From Lateolabrax maculatus (taxonomy: Eukaryota > Chordata > Actinopteri > Acropomatiformes > Lateolabracidae): a DNA stretch of 64,000 nucleotides. The notes beneath the pieces are model-generated. The model ran no database searches. It was not told where the DNA came from and saw nothing but the letters and a program-made list of their open reading frames with translations. Each line of letters begins with the position of its first letter. Positions within the stretch are counted from its first letter, which is position 1. Below are positions 12,393 through 24,800 of this stretch, one piece after another. The stretch spans positions 9,545,001-9,609,000 of the forward strand of contig CM062199.1 of NCBI GenBank assembly GCA_031216445.1, in the 5' to 3' direction. The position numbers and the translations under genes were made by a program.

Positions 12393-15300
12393 AGGTCTGT
12401 CAGTTTTGGGCCTGATCCTAATGGTGTGGAGAGAACAGTCAGTTCCAGGAGATGTGGTGATGACTCACAGGGCTGTCCTCCCAGCTCCTTCCCAGCAACA
12501 GCTTAGTCATGCCAGCAACAGCCACAATCAGCACACACACAAATATGCACAGACAAGTGCATGTATACACACACAGGCCTATGCTCTCATACGTTTACAC
12601 GCAAGTTAACATCCACACATAGTTCTCAAACTTCTTACTTAATATGATCTTAGGTACATGCTTCAGTTAAAGCCAAGCAAAAGATGTCCCAATACTGTAA
12701 GGTGTTACTAAGGTGTTACTTGTCAAAATCTAACCATGGCAGTCCATGCACAATCCCAAACCAAAGTCCTTGAATCTTGATCCAGTCTTCAACTGTTTAA
12801 TTGAAAAATGTCTTTCAAACATACAGTATATTCTGTTTTTCAATTACAACACAGATAGGTGGTCTGTTAATGTAATCTGTTCAGAATCACAACTCTACAG
12901 GATCAATATAATTATTTAAAAATGACTGTAAAATACATTTTTAATCTGATCTGCCTCATAAATGCTGTAATATGAGCCAAAAATTAACCAACATCACCTC
13001 AAAAATGTAAAATTCTACTTCACTGAAACATTATTAGATTCTGTGACACCACTATAGTTGCATTTATGTGGTACAAAACAAGTCATATGATAAAAACAAT
13101 GGCTCCATTCCCTTGATATAGTCATCACACAAAAAGTGCATTTTTTCATTTTTTTTAACATACTGTGCGGTATATGTAATAATACAGTGCTCATAATTAT
13201 AAACAAGTTGTGCTCTATGACACAGTCTTGCCTTAAGGCCAGGCTTCAGTTTTTAAGCCAAAGATCCAAATGATATATTTAATTCTGCTCTGGACCCCAA
13301 ACAATTAACCCCCCATTTTCACATAGGATGTCACGACAGAAGGTTAAGGGTTTCAGATCCCTACCCATTATTTAAAAACAAGCTGTAAAGCATTCATGCA
13401 ACTATAACCCTTCACAATAATAATAACAAAAGTTAAAAAACAAATCGGTGTGTAGTGCCATTCTCTCTTCTAAGTAGACTGTTGCGCTCTCCTTAGGAAA
13501 AGGTCTTTTATTTTAAACACTTAAAATACATGAGGCACCACTACCTAAAAGCAACATGTCATTGATCAATCACCCTTTCCATAATATTGCCAAAGGCAGC
13601 ATGCATTCAGATCTCAGATTTCTAAACCAAGCCACAACACCAGACACAGAGAGAAAAACATACGCTGTCCAACTATTGATCTGCAGATATCGCATCACCA
13701 AAATATTGGCTGATAGATATCACATGGCCTTGCCTCATAGCCTAATTTCAGCATGTCACTCATCAATCACACTGTAACTGATACATCCAGGGTTTAGCTC
13801 ATCTGTTTTTGTATAGTCTTCTGACCACATTCTGTGTGTCCACTTTTAACTCAGCACTGATCTCATTCATAATCAATAACAACCAGTAGATCAAGTTGAA
13901 ATGCAAAACCTCCAACAGTATATACATACATTTGTAAAAAAAGAACAAAAAAATCAAAGCAAAAAAGCATTGCTTTAAGAGTGAAATTAGAGAGCACAAC
14001 TTGCTTTCACTTGGAGCCTTTTGTGTCCTCAACAAAATCAAATCCAAAGGACAGATGCGATTTGCTTGCTGCAAAATGGCTCCTGTAAGGTATTGTGACA
14101 CCAAGTGAAAGCAAGTAATAGAAATGAGAGAATCAAAATTATGATAGAATTGAGACTTTGACAACAAATAAAAGAGTACAGAAGAAACAGAAAAACACTT
14201 TGAAAGAATGAGAGGAGGGTGGTGAGCATCAGAGGGAGGTCCAGCAGAAATAAGACGAGCCAAGATGACGCAAAGGCAACTGATGAAAAAGGATTGTCAG
14301 ACGAAGGAAGGGTAGAGCCAGAGAGAGACTTCAGGAGTGTTTGGAGCGCAGACGCACAGGCCCACAGCAGTACACTACAAAGGGTGTGGGGTGGGGGGGT
14401 GGGGGGGGGTAAAGAAAAGAACAGAAAAGACTTGAGATGGATAGATCATGAACATTGCACTTGGGGGGTATGCAATGAAAACATTGTCCAGAGAAAAACC
14501 TAAAAGTAAAGAAAGAAATTGAGGACAACAGTGAAATGAAAAACAACAGTGATTTGCAGAAACATATGGTGGCTTACAAACGATTCAGCGTCACTCAACA
14601 ATGTCCATTATACATCTAATATTCTCCTGCTGTATAAATGCAACAGAAAAGGTACTCCAGTTGATTGGTGTGGACCCAAGCCCTGACCTTTTAGACCCAG
14701 AAGAAATAACATGGCTTACAGGTTGACATTTATAGATATGAAGCACCTTGACCTTACATGGACCCAGTATCACTTAACAACTCAGCTGCCTGGGTCGTTG
14801 ATGGAGAGATGGAAAGCATGTGAGGATGGAGCGCAGTATTTACATACACACACACACACACACACACAAGCACAAAAAGGTTTGCCAGTAAAGGATAGTT
14901 GCAAAAATACAAACTCTGATTGGGACAAATTAAATAAAACTTAGAAAACCAGGAAAGCAGCTTCTAGGAGAGAAAAGACCAAGAGGTAAGGAAAGGGAGA
15001 GGCAGTCCATCTGGAACCTACACTGGGGAGCTGCTTCCTCCGCCTCAATGGGACTCTGTGGGGAGTTGCTTTCTGTGGGCTCAATGCAAGGGGAGGAAGG
15101 GGTAGGGGGTAAGACAAGCCGTGGTGGCTCCAGGGCTGGGGAACGACGAGGTTTGGGTGGCGCTGGTTGATCAGTGGTTCCTGTAGGAGAAACAGCATGC
15201 AGGCAGGGCAGGCACTGTTGGTCATGTTTGTAAAAATAGGGAACGTAACACAAACATCTTACTGTATATTCACATGTCTTATCAAACTGAGAGTAGCACA

Positions 15301-16485
15301 GAAAACATTATGTAATCATCAAGATTGCTGGTTTTTAGTTATTCTGGCAATGTCTTGGCTTCTGTGTTTTTGTGCTACACTTCTTAGAGACTGCTTGTTA
15401 TTCAAACACTGGCTTCTTTATCCCTGGATTTTCTGGTGATGAAGTTTGAGTTTCTGTGGGCAGAACTCCTTCCTTTGTCTGCTGAGCCATGGAGGTTATC
15501 ACTGTTAAAGTATTGTAAGCTACTCTAGTGTTTACAGTACATTAATTTGTAAGTTTCTACCACTGCTTTGTGGAATTTCACAATTTACTTGACTGAGGTC
15601 TGTAGAGTTTCAGCTGAGGTTTCAAGAAATGTGAAAAGTAAAAACTTGAAAAACAGTAAATGTGTGCCAGGAGTGAAACTGTTGTTTTATTTCCTTGTTG
15701 CATACTCCAGCCAGGGAGGCTTTCAGTATTTTGTCTAACTTTTAACTTGTATTCAATGATTAACAAGTACTTGTTAACAGTTATATTATTATTTTTAGAA
15801 CTTAGAGTCATTATGACATTAAGAATTTTAAAATTTTAAAATCCAAACTTTGCAGAAAAGACAAAAGCATTCATGAACTACAGCAGTTACTGATAGAAAG
15901 TAGCATTATGAGAAATTATGCAGGGAGTGGCAGTTCTCTGGGAGAAAATGCCTTGTTGATGGTAGAGGTCAGTGGAGGATGGCCAGACTGGCTGATAGAA
16001 AGGCAGTAACTCAAATAACCACTGGTTACAACCAAGGTACGCAGAGGATCATCTCTGAACGCACAACATGTCAAACCTAGAAGAAAATTAGGTACACAGT
16101 TTACCTAATAAAGTGGCCGGTGAGTGTTTATGCAGACTATGATACACAAAGCCTGGGAGATGGGTGATGATAACAGAAGTTTGGACTGACAAGTAGGACA
16201 AAGTCAGTCTGGATAACATATTGGATTCTAGGGGCAAAAGCCCAATTGCTTTAAAACAACACTGTTGAAAATATAGCTACCTAAAAGTCCTTATAAGGCT
16301 GGTGATGCATCAGCATGCTGTGTCTTAGTCAGCAGGTACTGTCGATGTGCTACTTTATCTGTTTACTCTATTGTCAAAAATAGGAAGGAACTGAAACAGC
16401 ATACACGGCTGAGATGATAAACAACACCATCATAACCTTGACAGGTTCTGGAGCACATACACACAAACACACACCACACACAGAC

Positions 16486-16520
<35 letters not shown>

Positions 16521-19500
16521 CCAGACACACAAGCAGTAGAGCGGTTCTCTTTTCCTGTCCATAAAACCAGAACAATTACCCTGATGTTAACCCTTCAACA
16601 ATTTAATGTTAGTTTTTTTCCCTCATATTATTGGTGCTCATAAAGAAAGAAATAAGCACACACAGAAACACACTGCACTGATGCCTGAGGCTCTCCACTA
16701 AAGAACAGTGTGATTAATGTGGATGCAGTCTCAAAAACTGTAGTAGTAGGGAGGTTGTGGAGGTTGTGTTGACTTGATTTAAAGATTTAAATTGTACCCA
16801 GACCTCTCTGTTTTAAGCTGAAGCTGTAGTGAAACGAAGATTTACACATATTTTATAAATGTAACGAGTACATTTCTGGCAAAAGAGAAGCGAGTCAGCA
16901 CCGTGAGCAGTGTCAGGATAGAGAAAAAGAAAAGTAGCTAGGTCTGTAAATGTATTAATTATTCTGCTGCTGTCTGTTGCCTGACTTAGGCACTAACCTT
17001 CTCATACTTCATCCTTTCACTAGCTTTCATCTACCTGTCCATCATTCGCCTCTCCTTAAACCCCTCCAGTCCCATTGTTTCTGCCTTGCTACCCTGTCAT
17101 CCCGCTGCCAAAACCTTCCCATGCCCCTTTATCTGAACTTCACTCTCCTACCCTCACCTTTCTCATCCCTTTTGTGAGGTCTACGGCTCTCTCATCTGTG
17201 CCTCTGTCAGACAAGACAGCCCTCTGCTGCAATCTCACTTTGCTATGGAGAAAGATCTGGGCTATATAAAGATCACTACAAGGCCAGCTAATGAGCTATG
17301 ATGACAACCAGCTCCAATAGTTCCTGTACTTCAGCCATGATGTGCGCACACGCACACATATACACATATATCAAGAACACACACACACACACACACTTTT
17401 CACCAGGTTATGTACATCATTCGTGACAGTTTAAGTTTCAGACATTGCACCAGTGTGACAGCTCAGTCCTCCAGGACAGACATTCGGTCACAGGTACAAA
17501 ACCTCCACAGGTACTTCACACTGTCTCACTTCTTTAACATGCAGTTTACCATCAGTGTCAAGTGATCAACAGCCAAGTTCATTTTCTTTGATTAATATAA
17601 ATGTTTTGTGTACTGTGGTGTGAAAATGTGATTTGCCAGTTGGTTTGCATCTAAATTTAATCCACAAAGCAACTGAGGAAAGATAAAACTAAGAATGATA
17701 TATGTCATAGCGATTTACAAATACAACAGGTGGATCTCATTACAGCTTCATTGCCTGTGGTGCTGTGTCTGCTTTGTCATTATAAATATCCTCAGCTGTC
17801 ATTCAGCATTATTTCTGTTGCTAATCTGCTGTTTAAGAATATAAAAGTCTACCAGTGTTGGTTTCTCTGTCTTTCATTTGTGCAGACTGAAAAATGTCAG
17901 ACAATTAGTAGTATAAAATAGGTTGTCTCATCATCAATTACAGCACGTTTCAGCATGTTTAAATCGGAGTACTGAAGAGTTTTTGAATTATTTTTTGTTC
18001 AGGTTTTTGAGTGTCTGTTATCTTGACATTTTATAGATATTTACCCATTGCGCTGTGTCTGTTGTTCTCAACTTCATCCAGTTTCAGGTTTAGGGCTGAC
18101 TCAGACTCAGAGCCGCTGGCTGAGGTCACCTCTTGATTTAATTTGGCAGCTGTGCTACTGGTCTTTTCCGATTCCTCCATCCTGCTGCTGTAGCTTTTCT
18201 TAGCGGGCTGGACCCGCATAGACCCACTCACTGTGCTGCTGGTGAGGGTGCTGCAGTGGGAACCGGTCTGGTCAAAGTCAGCGTCTGAGTCATTGAGGCT
18301 GTGGCTCAGTTCAGAGCTGGAATCCTGGACAGCCAGGCTGTCGGTGGTGCTGCTGCTTGGGGTCGGGGAGCTGGGGGTTGGGGTGGCAGCGCACACAGGT
18401 GGAGGTTGTACTGCTGTTTTCAAGGGCACTGGTTTTACTGTTTGTGTTACAGTGGTAGCAGAGATGGTGGTTGACTGTGCCACATTGGTACGGAAGGCTG
18501 GGGTAGGCGTTTCTGTAGCGTGGCTATCAGGGGTGGGAGAGGCAGAGATTGAAGTGTCGTCAGAGCCTGGGGTGATGGATACTGGGGTGGGAGGAGGGGC
18601 AGGAGCCTTTCTTTTTCTCTGCTGGCTTTCTGAGCCAAGGCCCATCTGATAGAAAATAAGTGAAAGAAAAGGAGAGAGACAGTAGAAAGTTAATTTATGT
18701 GAGCACCTTGTGCATATGTGTGTGTGTGTGTGTGGTCTAACCATAAATCAGCCTGTCTACCAGGACTGAAGCAGAGTTTACTACTGAGTAATTAAATCAA
18801 GTGGAGTTCTGGCAGGCGTCTGAATCTTCAAATCTATCAGTGTGCCAACATTCCTTTTAAATTATCCAACAAGACATATAACGTCTGGCAGTGATACAGT
18901 TAATTTGATGCAGTGGCACTGTAGTACATAGTGATACTGTATGTGTATGTTTCTGGTCTTTTCTTTCTTATTCATCAAACGTTATTTAAATGTGATGCTG
19001 TCGTGCTGGATTAATTGTAACACTGTATCACTGATCTCTTCAGGGGTTGAAGTGACAGCTATTATTGGGAAAATTATGTAATTTCTTCTGTGTGAAAACC
19101 GAAAAAAAAAAAAAAAAAAAAAAACATGTCATGTCTCCAACAGCCTGTCAAGTCAGTTCAAACACAATTATTGGCAAGGTACAACCTAAGTCACTTAGGA
19201 AAGAAGTCAATGATATGGAAAAAGTTAAACGATATCAACTGTCATTTGTCTCAGTGAGAACAAGTGGTTCAATCTGTCAATGCATATGTCATAACATTAA
19301 TAATGTTTTATGTTTTTCATAATGACCTTGATAGGAAAAAAAACTGTTAAGATTAGGAAATAGTAAATTCAGACTAGTTTGGGGCAGGGGTTTGAGATAT
19401 AAGCTTGCAGGAGAGAAGGATATAGGAGTAAAGAGAGAGATAAATAAAGGATTGGATAAAACTACTAGTCATCAACAAACTAATGACTGGGAAATTCTGT

Positions 19501-21774
19501 TTTATTCCACAGGGAGATGAGACCATTCACTCCCTCCTGTGCAAGTTGATCTCACTCTCTGTGAAGTCAGTTTTTTAAGAATCAATATAAAAGTGCTGTG
19601 GGCAGGTTTCAACAGTGTAGTTGTTCTTATTTCTAAAAAAATCCCAATTACTGCTACTGCGTTCAACTTTTCTTCACTCTGAAACTCAACACAGAACATG
19701 CCCGGAGCTGCATGTAGCGTTGCATCATGCAGCAGGACAAGGGAGAGATCAGGCCACCTTGCCTTTCTGCAGGCAAACTGACTTCACACATGTGAACCCA
19801 ATGAACTCACTGCATGGCATGCTATGGAAATCCAAATGGCCCCCCAACTGGTTGTCTTTCTCTTCCTCGGTCTCCTGCTTCTCTCTCTCTCTCTGGCATT
19901 CATACATACATGAATACAGACATACCAGTGGATGTGGGCCAAAGTTGAAACTGAAATGGATCACTGACTTGCCTATGAAGATAGATGTGTGTGTGTGTGT
20001 GTGTGTGTTTGTGTCTTCGTCTGTGTGTGTGTGTGTGTGTATGTGTGCTGTGCATGCATGTGTGCAAGTATGTTTATGCGTGTGTTCCCTGCTGAGTGAA
20101 ACACAAGACTGCAGCCAAGCCCTGCTATGAAAGGAAGAGATCTGTGGCCGCAACACACATGCACATACTTCTCTGTGTGACTGTACAAGCACACAGTCTC
20201 ACATATGCACACAAGCGCGCGCACACAAGAAGGAACATTATATCTTATATCTCAGGCTGAGCTGAGGTATATGGATTAGGGAGTTGTTAAGGGGTTGCAG
20301 GGTTAAGTGTGTGCTGCTCTCATGGGCTTATTGGCGCCATGACTGGGAACACAGCATGTACTTAAGATTGTTAGAGACTGAAGCCAAGACTCAAGACTCT
20401 GTTTTATACCACATTCAAGGTCACAATATACATTAGGTTAAGCTGACTATGTAATATGATTATGAATACACTGTGTTTATGTGTGTTCTTTACTGATTTT
20501 ACATTTGCGGCTGCTTTTTCTAACTTATGTTGTTATGCTGTACATCATCGGGAAAGATGGTGTGCGTATATTGCTGCAAGTTACAGGCATAGAGGCAGGA
20601 TCTGACAACTTTTGCTCATGTTTCAAGTCAACCTTGTGTCATGACGTCACAAGTCAAGTCACAACAAAGCAAAAGACAGCCAACGAATCAAGTGAATTCT
20701 CAAGTCCTGATGTCGTAAGTACAGTACGGTCAAGTGATTTCAGAAGTCAGATTCATGGATCATGTTCTTGTGTATTAAATATCTAAAGTGCTCAAATAAG
20801 CAAAAATCTTCAAGAAACACAATCAACATGTCACCAGAAGTCAATTCATTTCTGATGATTAAGAAAAGATGTATGTACGTCATCAGCCACCATCTGATTA
20901 TCGTTCTTCCTTGTTTCCATACCACTGTGATTTTGTTGTTCTACAGTAACTTCCCAAACAAGTTAAATCTTAACTTACAACTTAATTACCGCTTTCCTGT
21001 TCTCTGCAGTGTTTTTGTCTCATATGGGCGCTTTACAGAGATAAGCTCTGCTGCAAAAATGCTGTTGTTTTGTTTAATTTTTCATTATACTGACTAGCAT
21101 AACTAAACCAAATGTGGTTGAAAAAATTAAACAAATTCATTGCTCATTTTCTGGTCAATTCAACATGTAACCAGAGTCTCTCCCAATGATCCCAACTGGT
21201 CAGGGCAGAACAGTCCACCAATCACAATGCACACATCCTGAACAAGCAATTCTTTGCTTTAACACATTCAGATTTTTCTTGTTTGGTTTTGTATGGGCGC
21301 TGATCAAAGAACAATTGAGAAACAACACATTTGGACATTGACATATTTGAAAGGGAATGCAGCTTTACACTATAAGCGCATAGACTGCCATGTCAGGACA
21401 GTCTGGTGTGTCCATTTAATTTTCCACTCTATGGTTTAAGAGGCAAAGGGCCCCATGTTGGAGCATGTTGATCAGATAGGGCCACCCATGGAGGCTTCAA
21501 CCTGTTGCGTGACCATTCATCAGTTGTTTCGAAGGACTCTTGATGGGTGAGGGGCTTTGTGACAGAGCACCATTACAGCGTTAATGTGGTATGTGGAATG
21601 GAGTATGTGTGTGTATGAGAGGAGGTTACAGTGTATATTTGTGTGCTTGTGCACTTCAGCATGCATGAATACATTTATATATGCATGTGTATGTGTATGT
21701 GCCTGTCAGAGATAATAATAGTGACTGAACTGTCTCGACCCTGTGAGGGCAACAAGGTCAAAAACATTAGGGTT

Positions 21775-21816
<42 letters not shown>

Positions 21817-24800
21817 AATGAACATGTGTGGGTGTGTGGGATGTATGGTGAAAAGAGTTTTATGTTAAAAGTCTTAACAATGTGTGTGTGAAAGGGGGGC
21901 ATAGAAGAGGCTAGCTAAGGATAAGGAGACACATGGCTGACCCAGATCCATTGTCGTCTACTTTGCCCTACTAACCCACGAAATCTAATGTTTTTTCTCT
22001 ACATTTTCAGTGATGTTCATATACATAGTGGGTTTTGGGTTAGGGGTTAGAGTAACATAGTAGCAGTAGTAATAATAACAACATGGCAAGTAATTTGCCT
22101 ACAATAAATAAACACTGCGCTTTTGCTAATTTAAATGTTGGCTTTCTGTAGGCAATGCTGCAATATATTCCACTGCTATTAATAGCTATAGCTATTTAAT
22201 TATACAAATTTTAAAAGAATCATTCATTTTTTCAATTAATTAAAAAGCAAAGGTTCTCACAGTTTAAGCGGCAAGATACAGCAAATGTTTATAATTACTT
22301 AAATAGGACATCTTTTTTATTAGATTACATATACTGTATACTGTTTTGCGCATAATATGTAAATACTTTAATTATTTACGCATTATCAGAAATATAAGAA
22401 CTTGAGTGTATTCAGACTAAGTGCAGAACATACATGTTACAGTACATCTTTTTGTCAATTACATAAAGGCCTTTTAGAAGCCATATGTAAAATGTACATT
22501 GCCCTACTAGAGCCAGAGCACCTGCTGTTTTTGTAGCACAGATTAACAAAAACAGCAGCCCTGAAGGGAGGATGAACGATGGGGATGAGAGACAGCACAG
22601 AGGAAGAGCTGCCTATTTGCTTTGGCAGCACTAGACTCCTTTTTTCTTTGCTCCCTACTGATTGTGAATTTCTTTTTTTTTTGTTCCTTCAGAATACGTG
22701 TAGAGATACAGTGGAGCAGTGGCCATGTGTTCCACAAGGTTCTGTGCTTGGACTAATTTTATTCACCTTATATATGATTCCTTTAGGCAATATTATTAGG
22801 AAACACTCAATTATTATTATCATAATCAATTATATTTATCGATAAAGCCGACTGAAACTGATCAGTTAGCCAAACTTTAGGCTTGCATAAAGGACATAAA
22901 AAACTGGATGACCTCCAATTTTCTGCTATTAAACTGAAGTTATTGTTCTGGGCCCCAAACACCTGCAAGACACATTATCTACAGATATAGTGACTGTAGA
23001 TGGCACTGCCTTGGCCTCCAGCACCACTGTAAGGAATCTAGGAGTTTAAGTCCCATAAGGGTTTAAGTCCCATATAAAACAGACCTCAAGGACTGCCTTC
23101 TTCCATATACGTAACATTGTAAAAATCAGGCACATCCTGTCTCCAAAAGACGCAGAAAAACTAGTCCATGCATTTATTACGTCTAGGTTGGATTATTGTA
23201 ATTCCTTATTATCGAGCTGCCCCAATAAGCCTCTAAAGACTCTCTAGGTGATCCAAAATGCTGCTGCACGTGTACTGACAGGAACTAGCAAAAGAGAACA
23301 TATTTTTCCAATATTAGCTTGTCTGCACCGGCTCCTTGTAAAATCCAGAATAGAATTTAAAATCCTCTCCCTCACCTACAAAGCTCTTAATGGTCATGCA
23401 CCATCATATCTTAAAGAGCTCACAGTACTGTATTACCCCACTAGAGCCCTGCACTCCCAGAATGCAGGGTTACTTGTGGTTCTTAAAGTCTCTAAAAGTA
23501 CAACGGGAGCCAGACCCTTCAGCTATCAAGCTCCTCTCCTGTGGAACCAGCTCCCAGTTTGGGTTTGGGTGGCAGACACCGTCTCTTCATTTAAGAGTAT
23601 GCTAAAATGTTCCTCTTCAATAAAGCCTATAGTTAGAGCTGGCTCAGGTGAGACCTGAACCATCCCTTAGTTATGCTGCTATAGGCCTAGGCTACTGGGG
23701 TATTTCTCATGATGCACTAAGCTTCTCTCTCCTCCTCTCCCTATCCATTTGTACGCATTCTTATCGCACTAATACATGTTTCTAACTCCACATCTTCCCA
23801 GTAGTTTTTGTGCTTTTTGGCCTTCTCACTTTCTGCAGGCATTTCTGCATCTGGAGCTGTAGATTCTGGATCTGTGACTGCAGACCGTCTACTGCCCCCA
23901 TGTTCCTGCTCCACACTCATTGCTACAATTATTATTGTTAGTTTGAATATTATGTTGTCCTGCTCTCTCTCCCCTCTCCCCTTCTCTCGTCCCCTTTCAA
24001 CCCAACTCGGTGGAGGCAGATGGCCGCTCACCCAGAGCCCGGTTCTGCTCGATGTTTCTACCTTTTAAAAAAGGAGTTTTTCCTCGCCACTGTCACTGTC
24101 AAGTGCTTGCTCATGGTGGGAATTGTTGGGTCTCTGTAAATAATATTTTAAAGAGTATGGTCTAGACCTACTCTATGTTCAAAGTGTTTTGAGAAACAAA
24201 CAAAATTGACTTGACTTGACTCAAGAACAAGCAGGTTACCTTCCTTTTTTCTGTCTTTGCACCGCTTTTCTTACTTTTGCCCTCCCTTGTTTTTCTCTCT
24301 TGTTTTCTTACAGATTCTTATCTGAACAAGACTGAGCCTATTTAACCACAAATACAACAGGCATTAACAGCGATGACCCAACAACAGAATGGCTGACCTT
24401 CTTTGTTTATGTTGTTAAGTTGGGGGTGTATTCATTGGTTGAAGCTGTGACCAGTGGAAAAATGTTGTAAAAGAGACAAAACAGAGGGTGTGCAACAAAA
24501 GAAAAGCTGTTATCAAGAGGAACACCTAAATAGAAAGAAAACATGACTGGATAGCAAATGGATCGCAAAACGAATAAGAGAAACAGAAGCCAAGAAAAGG
24601 AACGCATATTACTGAACACACATCCAGTAGCAACTTGTGTTTTGTCCGGCTGATTGAACCTGAGCTGTGCATTAGAGCAGATTAAAGTTAGCTACCATTG
24701 TAGACAACTAGGGGACTGATGGATGGCTGTGAAAAACAAGCCTCCCTCTGCTGCCAATTCTCTATTTTCACAGAGTGATAGATCATGAGGAAGAAAAACG

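Larger units (their letters stand above)
11499..15021 (-). other. cobl intron between exons 11 and 12
   Basis: It contains microsatellites at 12336 and 14847 and a poly-G stretch (14390-14410). No exon with matching phase and family similarity was recognised. Confidence 0.6.
15181..18044 (-). other. cobl intron between exons 10 and 11
   Basis: It contains the Tc1 fragment (15860-16132) and two CA repeats. The rest shows nothing recognisable. Confidence 0.65.

Noticed and set aside
14038..14263. Hydrophobic Leu/Phe-rich minus-strand frames
   Set aside because: Composition comes from A/T-rich intron; there are no splice signals of matching phase.
18233..18649. 138-codon plus-strand frame
   Set aside because: It is the antisense shadow of cobl exon 10.
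19621..20130. 169-codon plus-strand frame and its antisense partners
   Set aside because: Largely made by (TG)n translation (VCVCV runs). No gene evidence.
23741..24031. 96-codon minus-strand frame
   Set aside because: It lies antisense within the 3'UTR of the LINE relic.
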